This document shows positions 54,427-62,602 of a stretch of 64,000 nt of DNA, piece by piece (position 1 is the stretch's first letter; every line of letters starts with the position of its first letter). The notes beneath the pieces were generated by a model, which saw only the letters and a list, made by a program, of their open reading frames with translations, had not been told where the DNA came from and made no database searches. A program made the position numbers and the translations under genes. The stretch covers positions 682,001-746,000 of the forward strand of contig NZ_SLUQ01000001.1 of the NCBI RefSeq assembly GCF_004345245.1, written 5' to 3'. The DNA is from Rhizobium sp. BK251 (GTDB lineage: Bacteria > Pseudomonadota > Alphaproteobacteria > Rhizobiales > Rhizobiaceae).

Positions 54427-54554
54427 GGACGAGGCAGCGCGGTCCTGTGATATCGGACTTTGCAGACAACCTGTGGGCGCCGCACGGTGCCTCAGACTGA
54501 TGACAAAGCAGTCAACGCGATTGATTGCTTAGTGAGCGGCAAGATACCCACCCC

Positions 54555-54666
54555 CGTCATACCGGCTTCGTGCCGGTATCCAGCGCGATCAAGTCCTTGA
54601 TCGCGAAAGACTCATTCGCCGCGCAGACACGCGGCTCGCTGGATCCGGCTCAGGGCCGGAATGACG
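54555..54666. repeat. GTCATTCCGG-type palindromic repeat, copy 2
   Basis: Starts CGTCATACCGGC-TTCGT-GCCGGTAT and ends GGATCCGGCTCAGGGCCGGAATGACG. The CGTCAT/ATGACG ends are complementary. Its centre holds a separate perfect hairpin: CGCGATCAAG (54584-54593), TC, CTTGATCGCG (54596-54605). It shares ends but not the middle with copy 1. Confidence 0.7.
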
Positions 54667-54751
54667 GAGAATCAAGGTGTGCCGAGCCACAAGAGGTTTG
54701 TCAGCAGCGTGGGGCGCCGCATGGCGCCGTTTTCAATGAAAGGGTAAGCAT

Positions 54752-55159
54752 ATGGTGGCGCAGAAGGGTAAGGATCTCCTGCTGAAGGTGCATAACGGAA
54801 CGGCCTACGAGACGGTGGCGGGGCTGCGTTCGAAGCGGCTTGCCTTCAATGCCGAGACGGTGAACGTCACGGATGCAGAAAGCGCCGGGCGCTGGCGCGA
54901 GCTGCTGGGCGGGGCGGGCGTGCAGCGGGCGTCGGTTTCGGGCACCGGCATATTCAAGGATGCGGCAACCGACGCGCTGGTGCGTGCCGCCTTCTTCAAT
55001 GGGGCGATCCTCGATTGGCAGATCGTCATTCCCGGCTTCGGAACGGTAAGCGGTCCCTTCCAGGCAACCGCACTCGAATATTCCGGCCAGCACGACGGCG
55101 AGGTGACGTTCGAGCTGGCGCTGGAATCGGCGGGTGCGCTGAACTTCGGGGCGCTGTGA
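54752..55159 (+). CDS. GTA g9: major tail (tube) protein, TP901-1 family
   Basis: 135 residues. MVAQKGKDLLLKVHNGTAYETVAGLRSKRLAFNAETVNVTDAES, GVQRASVSGTGIFKDAATDALVRAAFFNGAILDWQIVIPGFGTVSGPF and GEVTFELALESAGALNF are typical of the tail-tube beta sandwich. Hexamers stack into the tail tube. First gene after the cargo block; the next gene starts within its stop codon (TGATG). Confidence 0.93.
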   Translation: MVAQKGKDLLLKVHNGTAYETVAGLRSKRLAFNAETVNVTDAESAGRWRELLGGAGVQRASVSGTGIFKDAATDALVRAAFFNGAILDWQIVIPGFGTVSGPFQATALEYSGQHDGEVTFELALESAGALNFGAL

Positions 55160-55539
55160 TGGCGCGGCCCGTGACCGGGGCGAGGGCAAACCGCCACAGG
55201 GGCGAGGTGGATGCGGTGATCGACGGCGAGCGCCGCATCCTTTGCCTCACACTGGGCGCGCTTGCCGAACTGGAGAGCGCATTTGCGACCGACAATCTCG
55301 CCGGGCTCGCCGAACGCTTTTCCGCGGGCAGGCTACGGGCTGTCGATATGATCCGCATTATCGGCGCCGGCCTGCGCGGCGGCGGCAACGTCTATTCCGA
55401 CGAGGACGTGGCGGGCGCGAGCGTCGAGGGCGGGATCGCCGGTTATGCGGCGCTCGTGCGCGATCTTCTTACCGTGACATTTGCCGGCCCTGGGGTAAGT
55501 CCGGGGGCGGGGGACGAGACCTCCCTCCGCCCCCTTTAG
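55159..55539 (+). CDS. GTA g10: tail assembly chaperone-like protein
   Basis: 126 residues. MARPVTGARANRHRGEVDAVIDGERRILCLTLGALAELESAFATDNLAGLAERFSAGRLRAVDMIRIIGAGLRGGG... is the GTA family protein that occupies g10. The last ~15 residues (SPGAGDETSLRPL) are glycine-rich and non-conserved. Two runs of five G (55503-55507 and 55509-55513) lie in this tail. In phages with such tails the two chaperones are made by a frameshift, and the arrangement here would allow it. Confidence 0.85.
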   Translation: MARPVTGARANRHRGEVDAVIDGERRILCLTLGALAELESAFATDNLAGLAERFSAGRLRAVDMIRIIGAGLRGGGNVYSDEDVAGASVEGGIAGYAALVRDLLTVTFAGPGVSPGAGDETSLRPL

Positions 55540-55541
55540 CC
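55503..55541 (+). promoter_or_regulatory. Candidate -1 ribosomal frameshift site joining g10 and g10.1
   Basis: In the g10 frame the codons read CCG GGG GCG GGG GAC; both GGG codons are preceded by G, so a P-site -1 slip is possible. A slip at the second would continue as GRDLPPPPLAAAGIKAG into g10.1, whose frame is open back through this point without an ATG, GTG or TTG. There is no classical X-XXY-YYZ heptamer, so the evidence is structural only. Confidence 0.4.
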
Positions 55542-55592
55542 GCAGCAGGCATCAAGGCCGGCCGACGGGAGCCCTTTCCCTGGGGCCGCGTC

Positions 55593-55769
55593 ATGCATGC
55601 CGGGCTCTGTCTGCTGCGGCTCGATCCGCAGACATTCTGGGCGCTGACGCCAGCCGAATTCCACGCGATGACGGGCGGGCTCTCGCCGCGCGCAGCCGCA
55701 ATCGATCGGACAGGGCTCGACGCCCTGATGCAGCTTCATCCCGACCAAGTGACCTCGTTTCAAAGATGA
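55593..55769 (+). CDS. GTA g10.1: phage tail assembly chaperone, rcc01693 family
   Basis: 58 residues from ATG at 55593: MHAGLCLLRLDPQTFWALTPAEFHAMTGGLSPRAAAIDR... to DQVTSFQR. The family normally begins a few residues earlier with a conserved FPW element, and EPFPWGRV is present here directly upstream of the ATG in the same frame, which has no start codon. So either the protein is truncated by about ten residues or it is entered by a frameshift from g10. It likely guides the tape measure during tail assembly. Confidence 0.7.
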   Translation: MHAGLCLLRLDPQTFWALTPAEFHAMTGGLSPRAAAIDRTGLDALMQLHPDQVTSFQR

Positions 55770-55799
55770 AGCGCGGCATAGGCAACATCGGAGGGGAAC

Positions 55800-56342
55800 A
55801 TGGAAGAGGACGAGAACGACCTTGGCACCGCGACGGTGCAGGCGGAGGCGCTGCGGCGCGTGCTCGACGATCTCGACGGGCGCTCGCGCTCCTTCGGCTC
55901 GGCACTCACGGGCGCGCTGCGCTCGGCAACGGCAGGCGGCAAGGGGCTGGAGGACGTGCTGAAGAGCCTCGGCAACCGGCTGACCGACATCGCATTGACG
56001 GCGGGCCTGCGTCCGCTCGGGAACGCGCTGGGCAACGCCGCCTCGGGGCTGACCGACGGGTTCGGCAAGCTCTTTGCCTTTGCCGATGGCGGCGTCGTAT
56101 CGGCGCCAACCTATTTCCCGATGGGCGGAAATACGGGGCTGATGGGGGAGGCGGGCAGCGAGGCGATCCTGCCGCTGAAGCGCGGTGCCGACGGCGCGCT
56201 CGGCGTTGCCGCGGCAAGCGGCGCGCCGACGCAGATCATCTTCAACGTGACGGCGACCGATGCCTCGAGCTTCCAGAAGAGCGAGGCGCAGATCTCCACC
56301 ATGCTGGCACGCACCGCGATGCGCGGCCGGCGCAACCTGTGA
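55800..56342 (+). CDS. GTA g11: short tape measure protein
   Basis: 180 residues, shorter than in Rhodobacter GTA (about 219), consistent with a short tail. Begins MEEDENDLGTATVQAEALRRVLDDLDGRSRSFGSALTGALRSATAGGKGLEDVLKSLGNRLTDIALTAGLRPLGNALG and has the conserved FADGGVVSAPTYFPMGGNTGLMGEAGSEAILPLKRGADGALGV segment. It sets tail length and may be ejected with DNA. GAGGGG precedes the ATG. Confidence 0.9.
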   Translation: MEEDENDLGTATVQAEALRRVLDDLDGRSRSFGSALTGALRSATAGGKGLEDVLKSLGNRLTDIALTAGLRPLGNALGNAASGLTDGFGKLFAFADGGVVSAPTYFPMGGNTGLMGEAGSEAILPLKRGADGALGVAAASGAPTQIIFNVTATDASSFQKSEAQISTMLARTAMRGRRNL

Positions 56343-56349
56343 GCTCGCG

Positions 56350-56988
56350 ATGACTGGATTTCACGAGGTACGCTTTCCGCTGCGGCTGTCGCTCGCGACG
56401 AGCGGCGGCCCGGTGAGGCGGACGGATATCGTCAATCTCTCCAACGGTCGCGAAAGCCGCAACAGCCGCTGGCGCGACGCACGCCGCAGCTACGATGCCG
56501 GATCGGGCGTCCGCTCGATCGCCGATCTCTACGAGGTGCTTGAATTCTTCGAGGCGCGGCGCGGCGAACTCTACGGCTTCCGTTTCCGCGATCCCTTCGA
56601 CTGGAAGTCGGGGCGGCCGGAAGCGCCGGTGACGGTGATGGACCAGGCCATTGGCACCGGCGACGGCGAAGCCGCCGCCTTCGCGCTGGCCAAGACCTAT
56701 GGCGACGCGGCCGCGGGCAGCACGCGGCGCATCTCGAAGCCGGTCGCGGGGACGGTGGTCGTCGCGATCAACGGGGCGATGGTTCCATCATCTGATTTCA
56801 CCTGCGACGCTGCAACCGGCATCGTTACCTTTGCCGCCGGCGCGATCCCCGCCGAGGGCATGGCGGTGACCGCGGGCTTCGAATTCGACGTGCCCGTGCG
56901 CTTCGGGACGGGGCGCATCGAGGTCAATCTCGCGTCCTTCAATGCGGGGCGCATCCCTTCCATTCCGCTTCTGGAGATATTGCCATGA
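56350..56988 (+). CDS. GTA g12: distal tail protein, DUF2460 (TIGR02217)
   Basis: 212 residues. FHEVRFPLRLSLATSGGPVRRTDIVNLSNGRESRNSRWRDARRSYDAGSGVRSIADLYEVLEFFEARRGELYGFRFRDPFDWKS is the family hallmark. It forms the distal ring of the tail below the tube. The ATG at 56350 lies 8 bases after the g11 stop. It overlaps the next gene by 4 bases. Confidence 0.94.
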   Translation: MTGFHEVRFPLRLSLATSGGPVRRTDIVNLSNGRESRNSRWRDARRSYDAGSGVRSIADLYEVLEFFEARRGELYGFRFRDPFDWKSGRPEAPVTVMDQAIGTGDGEAAAFALAKTYGDAAAGSTRRISKPVAGTVVVAINGAMVPSSDFTCDAATGIVTFAAGAIPAEGMAVTAGFEFDVPVRFGTGRIEVNLASFNAGRIPSIPLLEILP

Positions 56989-57875
56989 GGACGATCGATC
57001 CGGCACTCGAGGCGCATCTTGCGGGGGACGCGACAACCGTATGCCATGCCTGGCGGGTGACGCGGCGCGACGGGCGCGTGCTCGGCTTTAGCGAACACGA
57101 TCGCGATCTTTCCTTCGCGGGCACGCAGTTCCAGGCAGCAAGCGGTTTTTCCGCGAGCGAGACTGAGGAACAGACCGGCCTGCCGGCCGCCTCGAGCGAG
57201 GTGGCGGGTGGCTTTGCGAGCGAGGCGATCACCGAAGACGATTTGAGCCGCGGCCGTTACGACGGGGCGAGGGTGGAAGTCTTTCTCGTCAACTGGGCCG
57301 ATCCTGCGCAGCATCTTCTGCTCAGGGTTCAGGAGATCGGAGAAGTCACGCGCGATGCCGGGCAGTTCCGCGCAGAGCTCAGGAGCTTCGCGCACCGTCT
57401 CGGCCAGCCGCAGGGGCGGATCTACAACCGGCGCTGTGACGCCGTGCTTGGCGACGGCCGTTGTGGTGTCGACCTGACGCAAGGGCAGTACCTTACGGAA
57501 GCTCACGTAGCGTCAGCTGTCGACGCGACGCGGCTGGTGCTTTCAGGTGCGACGGGTTTCGGCGAAGGTTTCTTCCGGCATGGCTTTCTTACTTTCCTGA
57601 CCGGCCCGAATACAGGCGAGCGGGCGGACATCGACGCCCATGCCGATGCTGACGGGCGAACGGAGATCACGCTATGGCTCCCCTTGGCCAGGCCACCGGA
57701 TGAAGGCGACCGCGTGCTTCTGACGGCGGGTTGCGACAAGGCCTTTTCCACCTGCCGGGCCAAGTTCGGCAACGGGCTCAATTTTCAGGGCTTTCCGCAT
57801 ATGCCCGGATCGGACTTCGCTTATTCCTATGCCGACGGCGAAACCGTGCATGACGGGAGGCCGCTCTTCCCATGA
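56985..57875 (+). CDS. GTA g13: tail hub protein, DUF2163 with phage_BR0599 domain
   Basis: 296 residues. DUF2163 (ATTVCHAWRVTRRDGRVLGFSEHDRDLSFAGTQFQAASGFSASETEEQTGL) and the C-terminal BR0599-type region (YNRRCDAVLGDGRCGVDLTQG; LTAGCDKAFSTCRAKFGNGLNFQGFPHMPGSDF). The four Cys (RRCDAV, GRCGV, AGCDK, STCRA) match the family and may bind a metal such as Fe-S, as reported for RcGTA hub. ATGA overlap with g12 and g14. Confidence 0.94.
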   Translation: MRTIDPALEAHLAGDATTVCHAWRVTRRDGRVLGFSEHDRDLSFAGTQFQAASGFSASETEEQTGLPAASSEVAGGFASEAITEDDLSRGRYDGARVEVFLVNWADPAQHLLLRVQEIGEVTRDAGQFRAELRSFAHRLGQPQGRIYNRRCDAVLGDGRCGVDLTQGQYLTEAHVASAVDATRLVLSGATGFGEGFFRHGFLTFLTGPNTGERADIDAHADADGRTEITLWLPLARPPDEGDRVLLTAGCDKAFSTCRAKFGNGLNFQGFPHMPGSDFAYSYADGETVHDGRPLFP

Positions 57876-58339
57876 ACGATATTCGCCAAGATGTGCTGGC
57901 CGCTGCCGAAGGATGGATCGGAACGCCCTACCGGCATCAGGGTTCGACCAAGGGCGTCGGCTGCGATTGCCTGGGCCTGGTGCGCGGCGTTTGGCGTGAG
58001 ATCTACGGCCATGAACCGGAACTGCCGCCGCCCTATGCGCCCGACTGGGCGGAGCGGGGCGGCCGGGACCGGCTGATGGTGGCGGCGCTTCGTCACTTCG
58101 GGCCGCCGATCGCCATCGACGAGGCTGATGCGGGCGATCTCCTGCTCTTCCGCTGGCGGCCGGACCATGCCGCCAAGCATGCGGGCATACTCTGCGGGCA
58201 GGAGCATTTCATCCATGCCTATGAGCAAGCGGCCGTAGTCCGCTCGGCACTGGTGCCATCCTGGCGACGGCGGATCGCTGGCGTGTTCCGGTTTCCGGCG
58301 CGTCCGGAGGTTCCGACGATCGCAGACGGCCCCGTCTGA
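57872..58339 (+). CDS. GTA g14: NlpC/P60 cell-wall peptidase
   Basis: 155 residues. The catalytic triad: Cys in GVGCDCLGLVRGVW, His in PDHAAKHAGILCGQ, and a third polar residue in EHFIHAYEQAAVV. It is a GTA tail peptidase that opens the recipient's peptidoglycan during DNA entry. It overlaps g13 by 4 bases. Confidence 0.93.
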   Translation: MNDIRQDVLAAAEGWIGTPYRHQGSTKGVGCDCLGLVRGVWREIYGHEPELPPPYAPDWAERGGRDRLMVAALRHFGPPIAIDEADAGDLLLFRWRPDHAAKHAGILCGQEHFIHAYEQAAVVRSALVPSWRRRIAGVFRFPARPEVPTIADGPV

Positions 58340-58399
58340 CAAAGGAAGACGTCTCTAGAGCAATGAAGCGAGGCGCTGAAAACTCCCATAGAGGTATCC

Positions 58400-61300
58400 A
58401 TGGCAACTCTTCTCTTGCAGGCGGCGGGCGCGGCGCTGGGCGGCGTCTTCGGGCCTGTCGGTGCGATCATCGGGCGCGCGGCGGGCGCGATCGCGGGCAG
58501 CATGGTCGACCGCGCGCTGATCGGCGGCGGCTCGACGGTCTCGGGCGCAAGGCTTTCGACGGCGCGTATCCCCGGCGCTGACGAGGGCACGGCTGTCAGC
58601 CGGCTTTATGGGACGGCGCGGATCGGCGGCACGCTGATCTGGGCGACGCGTTTCGAGGAGGAGGTGACGGTCGAGCGTTCGGGTAGCAAGGCCGCTTCCG
58701 GTCCGCGCGTCGAAAACTTCCGCTACTACGCCAATTTCGCCGTCGGGCTTTGCGAGGGGCAGATCGCAACCGTTCGCCGGGTATGGGCCGACGGCCGCGA
58801 GATCGACCTGACGGGTGTCCAGATGCGCGTCCATATAGGCACGGCGACGCAGCTGCCCGATCCGCTGATCGAGGCGAAGCAGGGCGCCGGTATGGCGCCG
58901 GCCTATCGCGGCCTTGCCTATGTCGTCTTCGAGCGGTTGCCGCTCGACAGTTTCGGCAACCGCATCCCGCTCCTGCAGTTCGAGGTCGTGCGGCCGATCG
59001 GCCGGCTGGAAAAGCAGATCCGTGCGGTGACGCTGATCCCCGGCGCGACCGAGCATGGCTATCGGACGGTTGCCGTGACGGAAAGGACCGGCGAGGGCAG
59101 CGGACGCATCATGAACCGTAACAGCCTGCAGGGCGCAACCGACTGGGACGTCTCGATCGACGAGCTGACGGCGATCTGCCCCAATCTCACGAGCGTTGCG
59201 CTCGTCGTGTCCTGGTTCGGCACCGATCTGCGAGCCGGCAACTGCCGGATAGTGCCGGGCGTCGAGACGCTGCAGCGCGAGGAGGAGAGCAGCCCCTGGT
59301 CTGTCTCCGGCGTGGGACGCGGCGAGGCACATCTCATCAGCAGCAATCAGGGCGGACCGGCCTATGGCGGAACGCCGGACGATGCGAGCGTCGTTTCCGC
59401 GATCGCCGATCTCAAGGCGCGCGGGCTGAAGGTCTATCTCTATCCCTTTCTGATGATGGACATTCCGCACGGCAATGTCTTGCCCGATCCACATGCCGGT
59501 ACCACGCAGGCGGCCTATCCCTGGCGTGGGCGGATCACGTGCTTCCCTGCGGCCGGCCAGAGCGGCACTGTCGACAGGACGGCGGCCGCGAGGACGCAAC
59601 TGGGGGCCTTTGCAGGGTCGGCGCGGGCAGTCGATTTCGATATCGATGACCAGTCCGTCGCCTATCGCGGCAATGACGAGGGCTACCGCAGGCTCGTGCT
59701 GCACTATGCGCTGCTGGCAAAGGCTGCGGGCGGTGTCGACGGTTTCATCATCGGATCGGAGCTTCGCGGTTTAACGCAGGTCCGAGACGAGAGCGGTCGC
59801 TTTCCCTTCGTCGCGACGCTAGCCACGCTTGCCGGCGACGTTCGAGCGATCCTCGGCGCAGGAACGAAACTCACCTACGGCGCCGACTGGAGCGAGTATT
59901 TCGGCTATCACCCGGCGGATGGCAGCGGCGACGTCTTCTACAATCTCGATCCGCTCTGGGCTTCGCCGGCGATCGACGCCGTCGGCATCGACAACTACAT
60001 GCCGCTTGCCGACTGGCGCGACGGTGATGTCTCCGAAGCGAATCCCGACGGCTTTGCCATTGCCGACGACGTTGCCGCTATGACGGAGGCAATCACCGCA
60101 GGCGAGGGCTATGACTGGTACTATGCAAGCCCTTCCGACCGCGCGGCCCGCAAGCGCAGTCCGATTACGGACGGGCTCGCCGGCAAGCCATGGGTGTTTC
60201 GCTACAAGGACATCGAAAGCTGGTGGGCCAATCCGCACCATGAACGGACAGGTGGTGCCGAGCATGCAGCGCCGACCGCATGGGTGCCTCGCGGGAAGCC
60301 GATCTGGTTTACCGAACTCGGCTGCCCGGCAATCGACAAGGGCGCCAACCAGCCGAACGTCTTTTCCGACCCGAAATCTTCCGAGAGTGCGGCGCCATAC
60401 TTCTCCCACCGCACGCGGGCCGACAGCATGCAGCGGCGCTTCCTCGAAGCCCATAACGACAAGTGGAATTCACCGGCTGCGCCGGCCGGCATGGTCGATC
60501 CGAACCATGTCTTCATCTGGACCTGGGATGCGCGGCCCTTTCCCGCCTTTCCCGCGAATGCATCGCTCTGGAGCGACGGCACAAACTGGCGCACCGGCCA
60601 CTGGCTGAACGGCAGGCTCGGTTCTGCGACGCTTGCCGAGGCGATCGCAGCGATCCTGCGCGACCACGGCTTCGAGGATTTCGACGTTTCCGCCGTGACT
60701 GGCGACCTGACAGGCTATGTGCAGGCAGACGTCGTCTCGGCGCGCGGGCTGATCGAGCCGCTGCTCGACACCTTTCAGGTGGATGTCATCGAGGACGGCG
60801 TTCTGCGGTTTCGGTCACGCGGGCGGGCGAGCCTTCCCGCCACGCCTCTGCCGGTTCTCGCCGACCTCGAGGACGAGCCGCTCTGGCAGGAGACGCGCGG
60901 CCACGACAGCGACTTTGCGGCCGAAGCGATCGTCACATTCTACAATCCGGACAATGATTATGAGCAGGCGAGCGCGCGCTCACGCCGCGTCGCGGCCGCA
61001 ACGAGCCGGGTCCTGCGCCAGGATCTCGCCGCCGTGCTGCCGGAGGAGGCGGCACTTGGCGCCGCCGAAGCGCTGCTGCGCGACAACCGGAGTGCCCGAC
61101 GCTCCGTGAGATTTGCCACCGGCCCCGGCGAACTGAGGATCCAGGCCGGCGATGTCATCTCACTGCCGGGCGGGCCGGAGGGCCGCTTCCTCGTTTCGCG
61201 GATCGAGGACGGTGCGGCCCGGAAGATCGAGGCGCGGGAATTCGTCGCCGAAGCCAGCGGCTTCCAGCCGATGAACGATGGCGGCAAGCAGACCGGCGAG

Positions 61301-62245
61301 GGTGCCTCGAACCTCTTCGCCCCAGTCGTCCACCTGATGGACCTTCCGCGCTTCGAGGCGGGCGAGGCCGCAAGCTTCGCCCGGGCGGCGCTACTGGCAC
61401 GGCCGTGGCGCGTGACCGGGCTTTCCTCATCGGCGACGGGCGAGGGATATCGGGCGCGCGCACTGTTCGAACGCCCGGCCAGGATCGGAACCCTGCGGGC
61501 GCCGCTTGGGGCAGGGGTAAGTGGCCGCTTCGACCGGTCGCAGACAATCGAGTTCGATCTTGCTTATGGCAGCGTTTCCTCTGCTCCGGCGCTATCGGTG
61601 CTGAACGGGGTCAATCGGCTGGCCGTGCGTTGCGACAGCGGCGACTGGGAGATTGCAGCATTCCTGGAGGCCGAGGAGATTGCGGCAAACCGCTGGCGTC
61701 TCGGCGGGCTGCTGCGCGGACTTGCCGGAACCGAGGACGCCATGACGGCCGGGGCAAAGCTCGGCGCTCCGATCGTGATGCTCGACGAGGCGGTCAAGCC
61801 GCTCGGGCTGACCGCAGAGGAGATGGGGCTAAGGCTGAACTGGATGGCGGAAGCGACCGGCCGCACGCCTTCAAGGGCGGGGCCTTTCGTTTTCGAGGGT
61901 GGCGTTCGGGCCGAAACGCCGCTCTCGCCGGTGCATCTGCGCGTGCATCGAAACATGGAGGGAGCCACCGTCCTGACCTGGATACGACGATCCCGCCTCG
62001 ACGCCGACAACTGGACAGCGGCGGAGATACCGCTCGACGAAGCCGCGGAAGGCTACCTGCTCGAAATCCTCGATGGCGAGACGACCCTGCGGCAGGTGGA
62101 GGTCGGCGCGAGCACCTGGATCTATCCGCCCGCCGAGGAGATCGAAGATTTCGGCCTGCCGCAGTCCGAACTGCGCGTCCGGTTGCGGCAAAAGGGCCGC
62201 AAGGTGCCGCTCGGCATCGCGGCGCTGGCGACACTTTCAATCTAG
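58400..62245 (+). CDS. GTA g15: megatron tail fibre/baseplate protein with TIM-barrel and phage-tail domains
   Basis: 1281 residues. N-terminal glycine/alanine-rich hydrophobic region (LLLQAAGAALGGVFGPVGAIIGRAAGAIAG), then the GTA TIM-barrel-like domain around residues 420-760 (VDGFIIGSELRGLTQVRDE, TYGADWSEYFGYHPADGSGDVFYNLDPLW, WFTELGCPAIDKGANQPNVF). Phage tail domain 3 follows, with beta-rich receptor-type modules at the end. It forms the tail tip and is thought to contact the recipient envelope. Length is normal. RBS before the ATG is weak (AGAGGTATCC). Confidence 0.93.
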   Translation: MATLLLQAAGAALGGVFGPVGAIIGRAAGAIAGSMVDRALIGGGSTVSGARLSTARIPGADEGTAVSRLYGTARIGGTLIWATRFEEEVTVERSGSKAASGPRVENFRYYANFAVGLCEGQIATVRRVWADGREIDLTGVQMRVHIGTATQLPDPLIEAKQGAGMAPAYRGLAYVVFERLPLDSFGNRIPLLQFEVVRPIGRLEKQIRAVTLIPGATEHGYRTVAVTERTGEGSGRIMNRNSLQGATDWDVSIDELTAICPNLTSVALVVSWFGTDLRAGNCRIVPGVETLQREEESSPWSVSGVGRGEAHLISSNQGGPAYGGTPDDASVVSAIADLKARGLKVYLYPFLMMDIPHGNVLPDPHAGTTQAAYPWRGRITCFPAAGQSGTVDRTAAARTQLGAFAGSARAVDFDIDDQSVAYRGNDEGYRRLVLHYALLAKAAGGVDGFIIGSELRGLTQVRDESGRFPFVATLATLAGDVRAILGAGTKLTYGADWSEYFGYHPADGSGDVFYNLDPLWASPAIDAVGIDNYMPLADWRDGDVSEANPDGFAIADDVAAMTEAITAGEGYDWYYASPSDRAARKRSPITDGLAGKPWVFRYKDIESWWANPHHERTGGAEHAAPTAWVPRGKPIWFTELGCPAIDKGANQPNVFSDPKSSESAAPYFSHRTRADSMQRRFLEAHNDKWNSPAAPAGMVDPNHVFIWTWDARPFPAFPANASLWSDGTNWRTGHWLNGRLGSATLAEAIAAILRDHGFEDFDVSAVTGDLTGYVQADVVSARGLIEPLLDTFQVDVIEDGVLRFRSRGRASLPATPLPVLADLEDEPLWQETRGHDSDFAAEAIVTFYNPDNDYEQASARSRRVAAATSRVLRQDLAAVLPEEAALGAAEALLRDNRSARRSVRFATGPGELRIQAGDVISLPGGPEGRFLVSRIEDGAARKIEAREFVAEASGFQPMNDGGKQTGEGASNLFAPVVHLMDLPRFEAGEAASFARAALLARPWRVTGLSSSATGEGYRARALFERPARIGTLRAPLGAGVSGRFDRSQTIEFDLAYGSVSSAPALSVLNGVNRLAVRCDSGDWEIAAFLEAEEIAANRWRLGGLLRGLAGTEDAMTAGAKLGAPIVMLDEAVKPLGLTAEEMGLRLNWMAEATGRTPSRAGPFVFEGGVRAETPLSPVHLRVHRNMEGATVLTWIRRSRLDADNWTAAEIPLDEAAEGYLLEILDGETTLRQVEVGASTWIYPPAEEIEDFGLPQSELRVRLRQKGRKVPLGIAALATLSI

Positions 62246-62268
62246 AATCACCACAGAAGGAGAAGGCA

Positions 62269-62478
62269 ATGGACGAATCGAAGGACTGGTACCGTTCGAA
62301 GACTATTTGGGGTGCACTGCTCGCGGTGGGTGCATCGCTTGTGCAATTCACGGGCGTCGAGGTGAGCCCCGGCGATCAGATGGTGATCGCCGATTCGGCG
62401 GTTTCGATCGCGGGCGCCATCGGCGGGTTGCTTGCGGTCTATGGCCGTTTGACTGCGAAAACGGCCATTAACCAGTGA
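62269..62478 (+). CDS. Holin-like small membrane protein at the end of the GTA cluster
   Basis: 69 residues. MDESKDWYRSKTIWGALLAVGASLVQF, then TGVEVSPGDQMVIADSAVSIAGAIGGLLAVYGRL and a short basic tail: two membrane helices with a polar loop. The DWYxSKTIWGA start is typical of small phage proteins found beside endolysins and called holins. A strong SD (AAGGAGAAGG) precedes the ATG, 23 bases after the g15 stop. It may release the GH19 enzyme or GTA particles. Not experimentally named. Confidence 0.7.
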   Translation: MDESKDWYRSKTIWGALLAVGASLVQFTGVEVSPGDQMVIADSAVSIAGAIGGLLAVYGRLTAKTAINQ

Positions 62479-62483
62479 ATAAC

Positions 62484-62524
62484 ACGATGATGGACGAGTC
62501 GAACCGCGCCCCGTCCATCATCGT
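62484..62524 (+). terminator. Terminator hairpin closing the GTA cluster
   Basis: ACGATGATGGACG (62484-62496) and CGTCCATCATCGT (62512-62524) are perfect 13-bp complements with a 15-base loop, beginning 5 bases after the holin-like stop. CATGTTCCTTTC follows. It is the strongest hairpin in the window and fits the end of the GTA transcript. Confidence 0.75.
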
Positions 62525-62602
62525 CATGTTCCTTTCGCAGCCTCTATTGTAGAACCGGCAACAATACTCGGCGGGTACGCCGGAGGGGTGAAAATTACAC
62601 CC

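Larger units (their letters stand above)
54133..54751. other. Long intergenic junction between cargo block and tail genes
   Basis: 619 bp with no gene. It carries two copies of a GTCATTCCGG-type palindromic repeat (54301-54426 and 54555-54666). A hairpin, GGCGCC-GCAT-GGCGCC (54713-54728), followed by GTTTTC lies 23 bases before the tail tube start. It presumably contains the promoter for the second half of the GTA cluster, but none is evident. Confidence 0.6.

Noticed and set aside
49137-54751. Transposon or genomic island with its own mobility genes
   Set aside because: No transposase, recombinase or terminal inverted repeats spanning the block were found; only small palindromic repeats on one side.
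58350-58399. Second RIME-like fragment (CTAGAGCAAT)
   Set aside because: Only the first ten bases match the boundary of the element; no palindromic body follows.
39697-62478. Integrated prophage
   Set aside because: No integrase, repressor, replication genes or att-like direct repeats are seen, and gene order equals that of RcGTA-type clusters.
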